DNA of 64,000 nucleotides from Polydactylus sextarius (lineage: Eukaryota > Chordata > Actinopteri > Polynemidae). The stretch is from positions 5,195,001 to 5,259,000 of the forward strand of contig CM028923.1 of NCBI GenBank assembly GCA_016801845.1. The letters are read 5' to 3'. Under the pieces are notes generated by a model. The model was not told where the DNA came from. It worked only from the letters and a program-made list of their open reading frames with translations, and did not search any database. The translations under genes and the position numbers were made by a program. Every line of letters begins with the position of its first letter. Positions within the stretch are counted from its first letter, which is position 1. Shown one piece after another: positions 38,960-48,279 of the stretch.

Positions 38960-39640
38960 CTTGATTGGAGACTGATCCCCCCATCGCTGAAGGGTCAAAA
39001 TCCAAATCATCAAATGTTTGGTTATTTCAGTCCCTAATCTCCTGTCATTTCTTTAAACGGTCCCATTTGACCCTTAACCAGTCCCCACCTGATTGGGGGA
39101 GTGACCACAATCAATTCGTTAAATTACTCACAAAGGAACAAATTTGTCTGAAGTCATTCCCCAACTGATGAGAGGTCAAAACGCCACTTCTATTTGTCAA
39201 AGGAGTTAAAAGAAACTAATTTCTCTATTGTCACCTTCTGGGACACAACGTGTCACTCCCCAATCACAGAACAACAACAGGGCGCCCCTCATGATGACAG
39301 GTCAAAAGACCACTTCCAGTCAAGTGGGGGAGGAACTGAAAGCTATTTGTTAAATAAGTAAGAAAAGACTTTGTCTGTTGTCACCTCCTGGGACGCTGTG
39401 TCCGAGTCGCTCTCTAATTAAATGAAGAGTCACTGAGTCAGTCAGACAAGTGACACGGTGCCTTCGAGAAAAACTCCAACTATGAAATTTCACTTCCTGT
39501 CATAGCTTCATTACACACTTGATTGATATGGGAGTGACTACAAGCCATTTTGTTCAATAATTTAGAAAGAAACTAATTTCTTTTGTAGTCACTCTGCCAA
39601 TCAAATTAGGAGCCCTTCAGATGCATCTCTCACCCTCATT
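38960..39640 (+). repeat. degenerate tandem array, period about 200-230 bp, three units
   Basis: The module of gggagtgac(c/t)aca followed by ttaaat...aagaaac recurs near 39,095, 39,325 and 39,530. Each is preceded or followed by a cacttcctgtca or gaggtcaaaa(c/g) phrase. Units are well diverged. Confidence 0.5.
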
Positions 39641-39660
39641 TCCTGTCATCTGTCTGACTT

Positions 39661-40250
39661 TTAAAGGTGAACTATGCGAGAATTTTAAGTTAATGTGGCA
39701 GCTTCGTAGCCTCTGTGAAGGTTAAATGTCTTTACAGGTCTCTCTGCAAAAAACCAGCAATCAACAATCAGCCAAACGAATCACTGACCATATGGGGCCT
39801 ACGACAGTGTTGATTCACGAAGGGAGAGTTTAGCGGCACAATGTTGTGCAACGATTTGCAACAGACTTTTGAGGTTGTTTTCACCCATTTGGTAGGCGTG
39901 TTTAAGGAGTTACCCAATTGGCACCAACGTGAATATGAACTCCGCCCATTTAAAAAACCATAGTAAGTAGTTTGTAAGAATGATGTCATGTAACAGGGTA
40001 TTCAGCACTTCTGTTTCTGCTGAATTAAACGTTATGCTACGTATCATGCATTTTGAACTTAGCCTTACTCCAAGACTGTAGGGGGAGTTTCAAAGAGAAA
40101 TTAAAAGGCCAGACATGCATAGTGTACGCCTTTAAATGCCCACATTTGGTTCCAATTTGTTCACCATCCAATCAAGTTATTCTCGTCATTAGTGTCGACT
40201 TTATTCTCTACATTTCGATGTCAGTCTTGACATGTTAACTTTATTTGTTT
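39661..40250. repeat. probable dispersed repeat
   Basis: It begins ttaaaggtgaactatgcgag, ends in ordinary DNA, and is unlike its surroundings; recognised only by style. Confidence 0.3.
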
Positions 40251-42559
40251 TCAACAGGCAAAACGAAAGAAAAAAAAATTCCTCTCATTTTTTTTCTATA
40301 AATGTGAGCACATGCAGTAAATTTGACAGTGAAGTGAAGCAGGTTCTCAGGATCTGAGCTTCCAAAGCAACGCTCCCGACAACAGATTCGCCCAGATGTG
40401 ACAAACAGATGATGTGACTAATGGCAAACAGAGTTATTTGGAGTAATTACTCTTCCATGCAGCCTTTGAAAAGTGACATTTCGGTTCTGTTTGCAGCCTT
40501 GCTGGCTTATAAAACACCATAGCAACAGGAGGAGGAACAGCATAAAGTTAAATTTAGCATTAAATTAGCAGAAAACGTGCAAAACAGTGTTAATGACTGC
40601 TTCGCTTTTGCCTGAGAGAAGAGTGTCACATGCATGTACTGTAGCAGCATTGCACCATTTAACTGAGACTTCCAAATGTTGTATTTGTTAAATGATTCAG
40701 AGATTTCTCTACAATCCTGTCACCTGGTCTTGGTTTATCTCACTCTTGCTGGAAGTTGATATCATCTGATCAAGCAGACATCAAAGACTTTGTGACAACA
40801 AACTGTGAATGTTAAGATCTCAAACTCTTGACTCTGCAGCTCCAGTTTCCAACATTTGAGAGTATTCAGTGGGACTCAGCGTTTTGTTATGTAATAGTCA
40901 TAATAATAATAACTCAGAATGAAAAATATTTGCAGCGCACAGAAATAAACGTACTCTACTACGAAACGCCATCTGTTAAAGTCGTCGCCGAATCTGTCCA
41001 TATGACCCTCAGGACCAATTAAATGATTTCAAACAGTTTACTGGGAGATTATTGCCTGGCTCTGGAAAATAGCTCCGTCTACAAAAAAACAAATACTACC
41101 AATACCATACCAATAAAAAAAAAACCACACACAATATTTTACAGTCCAGTGTGCACTGGAGCATAAAATATTGCACAAATAATATGTGCGTCTATGTGTG
41201 TGTGTGTGTACAAGTCATCGGGGGCTGAGGGATGTTTTTGATTTTCTTTTCTTCACTTTAAGACAGTGAAATATTCTGATAGAAAAACTGATGAAATATT
41301 GCATCTTCCTCTTGGTGGAAATACCACTGGAGAGGAATGTTATGATGAAAAAATTTATTAGATCAGTACATGAAAGTAATGTCCTGTGACCATTGTGGAG
41401 AAAAGAAACAGAGCCACCATATTCATGTGCCTGACCCTCATCTTTCCTTTTTATTTCCCAGATCACGCTAGCTTGACATCCAATGCGGAAACACTTTGAT
41501 AACCCCTCCTTCCCCTCCCTCTTTTTCCTGCCACGGAGCAGTGCCAAGGGGGTAAACAGCCTGCGGGATCCATCTTGTGTTCCAGAAACCAATGAAATCA
41601 GTCGTATTCTTATTACTGTACTTTACACCCAGTGCCTCTGTAGTTGGGGAGATCAAAGTTTCTCACACATGGCTACATCTGTGAACGGGTGTTCCATATC
41701 CGGGGCAGAGAGGACTTCTAATGGTTGAAGCAACACCTGCACCTACATGCTGAAGTCAAGTACTAAAACTAGACTATAGGGGGAAGGAAGTCAGGCAGGC
41801 CCAGAGCAGATGAAAGATTTCCTCCAACTGCTTGATGCTAGGTCTGTAAGGTAGGCATGTGGGAGTATGGAAAACCACGTGGCCCAAGACTGAAGTCTTG
41901 GGTGTTTCAGCAAAATGAATTTCAGGGGCATTAGATGTGGTTTAATGGAAGAGCTGGGCACACAAACAAGCAAGTATTTGCTGACGGTCACAGACTGGAG
42001 TCCAATTTAGTTGATTACTCATCCTGTGAATCATTAATTTAGGTATTAAACAACAATGTGGGAATTTCTGTAGTATGTTTCTCTTTGCCTAGTAAAGAAA
42101 AACACACTCTGCAATGCAGACGTGAACTAGCTGTACTAGCTCTCCTTTCAGTGCTGCTTTATTTATTTAAAATCTTTTCATAATTAAATGGTATCTGAAG
42201 TGAGTGGTTCACTCAGAAGACCTCAGAAGAACTTCAGGGATGGTTAAAGTCTTCGCCGTCTGGTATTTGTATTGCTGGATGCAATATGCTGGATCTTTAC
42301 TTACTAACATAATAAATTAACTTTTAATTCCCGCTGCCAAGCAAATATAGTGGAGCAGAAGAATAAAGTAGCATGAAATTAAAAATATTCAAGTACAAAT
42401 TTTTTAAAATAGAGTTGAAACAGAACAAAACCACTGAAAGCTGAAGTGATTGACACTGATTGTCTCGTTAGAAAGCAACGCTCAGCTGGGACACCTTGGG
42501 TCCCTGCATTCACCTGGAAGTTACTTTGACTCGTACAAACAACTTCAACATTGTTTCAG

Positions 42560-42873
42560 ATCAAACACACACCCTTGTGGCAACGACAATGACTCATTCT
42601 AGAGGGAAAATGAACCCTGCAGCACTGCTGCAAAAAACTGCAGAAGTAGCTCCAGGAACGTGACAAAGAGATCCAAATCTTGGTTGAGCATCTGTGGGAT
42701 GTGTTGGAATAAACCAGATCCACTGAGGCCCCCACCCAACAACCCATAGGACCCAAAGAATCTGCTGCCAGATACCGCAGGAACCCCCCTAGAGGCCCAG
42801 TGTCCATGCTTTTGGTGGTAAGAGAGAGACCTCCACAATCCTAATACAGGTGGTTTTAATGTTGTGGCTGATC
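42560..42873. mobile_element. degenerate DNA-transposon-like repeat, copy 2
   Basis: It shares the 20-base end at 42,854-42,873 and an interior segment, in the opposite orientation, with the copy near 27 kb. Short broken frames only. Confidence 0.5.
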
Positions 42874-43159
42874 AAATGCTTGAATAAATGGAGTAATAAT
42901 TACGATGCCAGCGAGCAGTTGGACCGCTGGCTCTCTTAAAATATTTTGATGAGCTGCTGACTCATTCTGAAGGAGTCTTGTGCAGGAATAATGGCAAGAA
43001 TGTGCCATTAGAAGCCGCTCCACATAATGTGGACCAGGCATCGCAGGCCTGAGCCGTGAGATCAAACACTAGAAGTCTGAAATTTAGCATATGTCAACAG
43101 TGACCTCTGCTGTTAGTTTCTGTTCAGTACAGTTCATTTTATTTCGTTTCAAAAAAACA

Positions 43160-43522
43160 TACATTTATTACACTTACTTCGGTAATTTTAGGCTTTTTAT
43201 TCCCAGCGATAATACAGATGTTGAAAACTTGGAACAAGAATAAAAACATATGGACAGTTTGTTTCTTCAAGGAAACTTATTTATTATTATATATTATTAT
43301 TATTATTATAACTTCTACATTCTGAGCAAATATAAATCTGTATAAAATCTTACCTTATTGTAAACATGTGGAAAAAGTCGGTCTGTAACAATGCACCTTT
43401 CATTAACTACACTTATTTTTTGTCTTTTTAGAAATTTTCTTGTGTCTTCAAAAAATGTCTTCAAAGATATCAGTTATGCACAAGCAAGTTGGCATATGAT
43501 TTTCTAGTGTGACGTCTTGACT
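43160..43522 (-). other. parp11-like 3' UTR with candidate poly(A) signals
   Basis: Minus-strand AATAAA candidates lie at 43,164-43,169 and 43,196-43,201 (TTTATT on the plus strand). The exact end is unknown. ATT-rich simple sequence lies near 43,285-43,310. Confidence 0.4.
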
Positions 43523-43818
43523 TCATGTGTACTGAATCAAATATTCTGGATATATTTGATTTGAATCAAAAACAACAAAAATTTTTGGATGGCTGATATT
43601 GTCTACACAGCTGTTGTGGGTGTTTTCAGAGATTCCATGATCGGGTTTTAAGAAGTGAGATTGTCCAACGATCGATTTTCCGATCATCACACGAGCCAAA
43701 AATATTATCTTGGTGAATGTGTGTGTATTTCCTGTTGCTCCGCCATAGACGGGCAATGGATCCGTTCCACCTCTGCTGTATTTGTCTGCATATGTTGCAT
43801 GTTTTGCGAAATATACTC
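43523..43818 (-). CDS. parp11-like exon 7 (stop)
   Basis: The acceptor is tttttag/gagtat. It encodes GVYFAKHATYADKYS, FLARVMIG, NSCVDNISHPKIFVVFDS and NQIYPEYLIQYT, with TGA at 43,523-43,525. Confidence 0.88.
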
Positions 43819-45813
43819 CTAAAAAGAACAAAGAAAGTTAGATCAGCTGAGATGCAAAACTTCTTATTATATGAATTATATATTATATATTCTATATGTT
43901 TTTTATAATTTTATATGTTTTACCTCTGCCATATGTATGGCCATGTGCTCCAGCTAAACGTACGTCAAAGTTGTATTTGCAAATGCTGTCGACCTTTCTG
44001 ATATCAGTCCCATGAAAGAGTCTTCTCTCCTGAACTTCTTGGACACCTTGAATCCTCATCAACTGCATATTTTTTCTTTAAAACATAAATATGAATAAAA
44101 CAACATAAAAAAAAAGACTATTTTGATACAAAGATGCAAATAAAATAAGTGGAGAATTGATGGACCCCTAGTTAAAGATCTTCTTACCTACAATACATTT
44201 CCCAAAGGTCCAAGTTCTGTATCCTGTAGATTGAGACGATGGGTTTGTCCAACAGCCCATCTTTCTTCACATAATCTGCTACAGTGTTGTACTCGGGTGT
44301 GAGGTCACGCAGAGGCACTAACTGTAAAATACACGAACAACATTGGTTACCATTACTAGGTAGGAAACTAAATTTGCCATTTGAAAAACAGGTGTGTGTG
44401 TGTGTGTGTGTGTGTGTACGTGGTTTTTCCTACATCATGGGGACTTAAACCTGTTTACACACTCACATTGTGGGCCTGTCTCCCATGTAGGGACAATGAT
44501 GTAAAAAAAAAAAAAGGAAGGTGAAGACAGACATGATTTAAGGTTAGGGTCAGGTTTAGATAAAGGTTGGATGAATGGTACCAACAAATGGGATCTCTTG
44601 GGTTTCCAGGAAAGTCTGTAGGAAATGAATGGAAGTCAACTAAATGTCCCCACAAGGCACGTGTGGGGACAAACGTGTGTGCGTGTGTGTGTTTTTCCAC
44701 ATCAAGTCGTTATAGATTGTTGGAACTATCTATGTAGTTTGTTTGATTTGATATTCATTTTTCTTGATTGTTCAGCTAAATCTACTGTAAATGTTAATGT
44801 CCAAAAAGGCTCAATCTGGGGCTAATTCTAAAATAGCTTATTAGCTAGCTAGCTTGCTAGCAGTAAAGTTAACCACAGGGCTCATTCTGCTTTTTATCAA
44901 CAATTAGTAATAACTAATTATCATAGTGGTGGTAATTTAAATAATTGACACTACTCAAGAGATGAGTAGTGTCAATACCAACATTTCTGGTATTGTAAAG
45001 TATATTTGAGCTAGCTATGTTCCAGCTAACTAATCATGTGCTGTAAATTTTGTCAGCTGTAATTAAAAGTCCAGATAACTTCTAAAGTTCTTGCCATCTT
45101 GGCCGTGATTCATCACCTGATATGGACAGTTAGTATCAACCTGCTCCCAGAAGACTGGAGCGGTGGTGAAGCAGCTGCAACTGTGAGAGGAAAGAGTTAA
45201 CATTTAGAGTCATCATTGTGTCATTGGTGGTTTCACTTTCTTTTTACATGAAACTAAACTATTCTGAGCCAGAGTCACTGCGGTAATGGTGAATCATTTG
45301 TTATAATTATGTGTATTACGCTACATTTCACCTTCTCTGAATATTGAAACTCCGCTGGATTCTTCTTTGTCTTCCTGTGTTGAGGTCTGTCTGTAACATT
45401 TCTGTATAGAAACACAGAAATAATCACGTTAGCTACAGGTCCTCACAGGTACATTGTGAGGAACTATAGTTTCCTCACAATGATTCAGTGTGAAATAAAA
45501 TATATTGAAATACCTGAGAAATCAAAGCTGGATGACATTATTTTAAAAGTTGCTCTTGAATTTGTCATGTAATAATTTTCAATATCCTCACTCCTGAGGG
45601 TGTTGGGATCATCCTACAGGATTGACAGAAATTAGACCACTCTCAGGCTATTTATGTTTTTGATTAAATGAAAAAAGATTAAATGTGACTTAACGAAACA
45701 AATACTACCAAGCACTTTACCTCGAATTTGTGCCATTTTCCACATTCTGCCAAATAATACCAACTCCATTGGTCTACATCCATGAGTTCCTCTTCATAAT
45801 CACCCAACATCAT
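43523..45813 (-). CDS. parp11-like mono-ADP-ribosyltransferase, diverged tandem paralog (7 exons)
   Basis: PARP11-type enzymes transfer single ADP-ribose units from NAD+ to proteins and carry a WWE domain plus a PARP catalytic domain. Exons in transcript order: 45813-45721, 45613-45514, 45401-45332, 45180-45117, 44321-44188, 44075-43924 and 43818-43523, giving 302 residues. The start ATG follows an in-frame TGA 16 bases upstream. Residues 1-31 (WSWYYLAECGKWHKFE) open the WWE domain; RIQNLDLWEMYCR links to the catalytic part. His175 lies in LFHGT and Tyr207 in GVYFAKHATY, and the end is FVVFDSNQIYPEYLIQYT. Every intron matches the phase of the neighbouring parp11 gene, and the frame is intact. 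It has lost the Trp of FDWR (here FDVR) and YDSC is HNSC, so activity is uncertain. It is a paralog, not a processed copy. Confidence 0.88.
43924..44075 (-). CDS. parp11-like exon 6 (catalytic His)
   Basis: The acceptor is tttaaag/aaaaaa and the donor cagag/gtaaaa. It carries LFHGT with His175 and YNFDVRLAGAHGHTYGRG. It is 152 bases long, the same as the parp11 exon. Confidence 0.85.
44188..44321 (-). CDS. parp11-like exon 5
   Basis: The acceptor is tttacag/ttagtg and the donor gtag/gtaaga. It encodes LVPLRDLTPEYNTVADYV and IYRIQNLDLWEMYC, the start of the catalytic region. Confidence 0.85.
44392..44417. repeat. (TG)13 microsatellite
   Basis: At the edge of a dispersed repeat in the parp11-like intron. 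Confidence 0.95.
44418..44675. repeat. dispersed repeat with inverted catggggac / gtccccac ends
   Basis: ggtttttcctacatcatggg and cacattgtgggcctg at the left, gtccccacaag and tgtggggac at the right, with ttaaggttagggtcaggt between. Teleost-like; sits in a parp11-like intron. Confidence 0.45.
45117..45180 (-). CDS. parp11-like exon 4
   Basis: The acceptor is tctcacag/ttgcag and the donor atcag/gtgatg. It encodes CSCFTTAPVFWEQVDTNCPY plus Gln, aligned with parp11 VPCHWERINTDEPYQ. Confidence 0.8.
45332..45401 (-). CDS. parp11-like exon 3
   Basis: The acceptor is tatacag/aaatg and the donor agaag/gtgaaa. It encodes EMLQTDLNTGRQRRIQRSF, aligned with parp11 MRQINVTTGKQRPIKRSL. It is six bases shorter than its parp11 counterpart. 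Confidence 0.82.
45514..45613 (-). CDS. parp11-like exon 2
   Basis: The acceptor is cctgtag/gatgat and the donor ctcag/gtattt. It encodes DDPNTLRSEDIENYYMTN and ends SSSFDFS, matching the WWE exon of parp11 (ending LDFS). Confidence 0.82.
45721..45813 (-). CDS. parp11-like exon 1 (start, WWE N-terminus)
   Basis: ATG at 45,813, donor gag/gtaaag. It encodes MMLGDYEEELMDVDQ then WSWYYLAECGKWHKFE. The upstream in-frame TGA at 45,831 limits the start to this exon; a second ATG follows immediately. Confidence 0.82.
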
Positions 45814-47172
45814 CCCACGAGACCGAAATCAAATAAAATATAACAATAAATAAGTTTAAAAACTGAACTGACTTTAGTCTCTGAATGACTCTTGTCTCTA
45901 CTGAAGTGCTCTTTTAAATAAGTGAATGAATTAAACAAATCTTTCATAGCCCCTCCCCTTGTATGTTAAAGGTTAGGTTTCACAAGAGGATGAGCATGTT
46001 GCATAGTTACCAGCATAAGAAACACTTAAATACTATGATGCTCGTGTTGAAAAGGTTTATTAGTTTGAACATGTGCAAATTACAGACACACACATACACA
46101 GCTGTAGTGTCATGACTGAAGACGTCCAGTTGCTTCTTCACTCATTTCGCAGTCATACAACGAACTCAACAAATGCACACGACAAAGCAGTTTTACACTG
46201 TGTGATTATTTTTCGTTTCGTTACAGTACTCTACATGTGCTGGCTACATTAAGTTTTTTTTTTTTTTGATACATTTACACAAGGTGCAAAGATTCTTACT
46301 GCGTATTCCTTCAAGGTGATGATGTCACGTTGCATTTCAATGCAATACTGAAATTGATCGTGTTTTGGTTTTGGCGTGAACCCAAAAAAAAAAATAAAAA
46401 ATCAATTTCAGTTGTTGGTACTGGTGAGAAGATACACGACATCACAACTTTATGTCATTGTGACACAATTACAAAACCTTTCATGGAAAGGGGGAAAAGT
46501 GCACTAATGCATGGTTTGGAAAAATTAAAATAATAAATCAGAGGTAGAAGTGTTTTTATGACTAAAAAAAAAACAAAACAAACAAATCCATGCTGAGATA
46601 AATACATTGTACTCAGTACAACACAGATGTTGATGCCACTAACTGACCACGGTGATGAATGAGTGAGCGGGAACACGTCGTGGTTCACAACGACTTGTAA
46701 TAAGCTCATGCGTGGCACTGTGGACGTGATGGGACGGGCAGGACATCACCTCTAACCTACAGGCTGCAAAGTGCCACTCTTAGTTTAAACAACAGATATA
46801 GAACAAGCAAGCACAGGTTCTGGGTTTGATACAAAAAAAAATTGCCACGTAGACTGATCTCCAGTCAGTATTTTCACAGTCACAGAAACGCTCCAGGTCC
46901 TGTCTTAGAGACTGTACAGTTTACAAGCCGTATACAAAGTCTGTATTGTATTATTTAGTTAGTTTCCGATATTCTCCAAAGGCACTTTAGATGACCCACG
47001 CTCCAGTTAGGCACCGGATCTGACTGAAAGGAAAAACAAATTCCTCTGCTTCTTTATCTTTCTCATCCCGTCATATGAATCTGTATCTGAAATATTTTCA
47101 TTGTTGAGATCCAGCCTCTTATTTAAAAAAAAAAAAAAAAAAAAAAAGAGGGTCATATCTTCTTGTTAGGCA
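45814..47172. other. space between the two parp11 copies: parp11 3' UTR and parp11-like promoter region
   Basis: A minus-strand AATAAA (TTTATT at 46,056-46,061) suggests that the upstream parp11 has a 3' UTR of about 1.1 kb. That would leave only about 200 bp for the promoter of the parp11-like gene. No other gene seen. Confidence 0.45.
46056..46061 (-). terminator. parp11: candidate poly(A) signal of parp11
   Basis: TTTATT on the plus strand reads AATAAA on the transcript strand, about 1.1 kb after the stop. The choice is inferred. Confidence 0.4.
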
Positions 47173-47489
47173 TCAGTAGAACTCGATCAGATATTCTGGG
47201 TAAATCTGATTGCTGTCAAAAATTACATAAATCTTTGGATTGGCCATATCGTCCACGCAGCTGTCGTAAAAGTTGGTGAAGCTTGCGTCCTTAGAGGGCG
47301 GTCTGCAGTACATAGGGTGACCGACGGTGTATTCTCCGACGAGCACTCGAGCCAGGAACATGGTTTTATACGGCGGCTCGCTGGCAAATATTGGCGGGGC
47401 GAGTCCGTGTCTCTGCAGGGTGGTGTTGTGCTTCCCTGTGGTGTGACAGAATTTACTGGAGTATTTGGCATCTCGGGCAAAGTAGCTTC
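47173..47489 (-). CDS. parp11: parp11 last exon with stop
   Basis: The acceptor is ttttttag/gaagc. It encodes GSYFARDAKYSSKF, FLARVLVGEYTVG, CRPPSKDASFTNFYDSCVDD and NQIYPEYLIEFY, with TGA at 47,173-47,175. Confidence 0.95.
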
Positions 47490-48240
47490 CTAAAAAAGTG
47501 AGAGAGAGAAGTGAGAGGGAAATATTAGTTTCTAAACAAACCAACAAAAAAAGGATTCTACGACACAAAACAAAAATGTCTACCTTTGCCATAGACATCA
47601 CCGTGGCTTCCTGTCAACCGCCAGTCAAAGTTAAACGTACAAATAGCTTGTATGTTGCTGTGTCCTGTGCCATGAAACAGCATTCGCTCCTCAATATCCA
47701 GAGTGCGCTTCACTTTTCGCAACTGTGTTTTCTTCCTTAGGAGAAAACCAGGTAACGACAGCAAAAACAAAGAGCACTGATCATCTCTTTGTTACTGAAT
47801 GAGGAGAATTTATAAGCTACAGAAAAAAAAAACAAACAAAACTGCAGCCTTGCTGACTTTTATACACGAAGACAAGCTTCAGATGTTGCAGTACAATCTG
47901 ACCAATCAATATTTTTGCCCTAACTTTGGTTTCAGTCTTCTTTACTTTAAAAGACAAAAGTACCACTGTGTTTTTCACAGAATCACATGAATTGAAAATG
48001 ACTGTGGGAAAAAATATATATATAACAACTGTCTACCTGCAGAAAAACTCCCATAAGTCCAGGTTCTGTATCCTCTGGATGGATTTAATGGGATGGTCCA
48101 TTGTCCTTTCATACAGTCTGGCTACTTCTTTAAACTCGTATGTGTCTCTGCCAAGCTGGATGAGCTGCAAGAGCACAATCACAAGCGTTTGTTTTGTGGA
48201 GAATAAGAACATTTCTCCACTAACAACAGTGCATGAGGCC

Positions 48241-48279
<39 letters not shown>

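Larger units (their letters stand above)
38901..43160. other. intergenic region between tmtc2 and the parp11-like gene
   Basis: The two flanking genes converge here. It holds a degenerate tandem repeat (38,960-39,640), a dispersed repeat (39,661-40,250), and a transposon-like fragment ending at 42,873. An unassigned stretch at 40,320-40,560 includes a perfect palindrome, agagtaattactct. No gene was recognised; open frames here lack family features. Confidence 0.6.
44322..45116 (-). other. parp11-like intron with repeat insertion
   Basis: This is the only large intron of the gene (795 bases). It holds a TG microsatellite at 44,392-44,417 and a repeat with inverted tgtggggac-type ends at about 44,418-44,675; no exon. 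Confidence 0.6.

Noticed and set aside
38960..39640. CRISPR-like array
   Set aside because: Units of about 200 bp are diverged and lack short identical repeats with unique spacers; the genome is eukaryotic.
41215..41592. 125-codon open frame on the minus strand in the intergenic region
   Set aside because: Low-complexity Lys/Ser-rich ends, no family features.
43523..45813. Processed pseudogene reading of the second PARP copy
   Set aside because: It has introns with consensus splice sites, matched phases, an intact frame and no poly(A) insertion scar.
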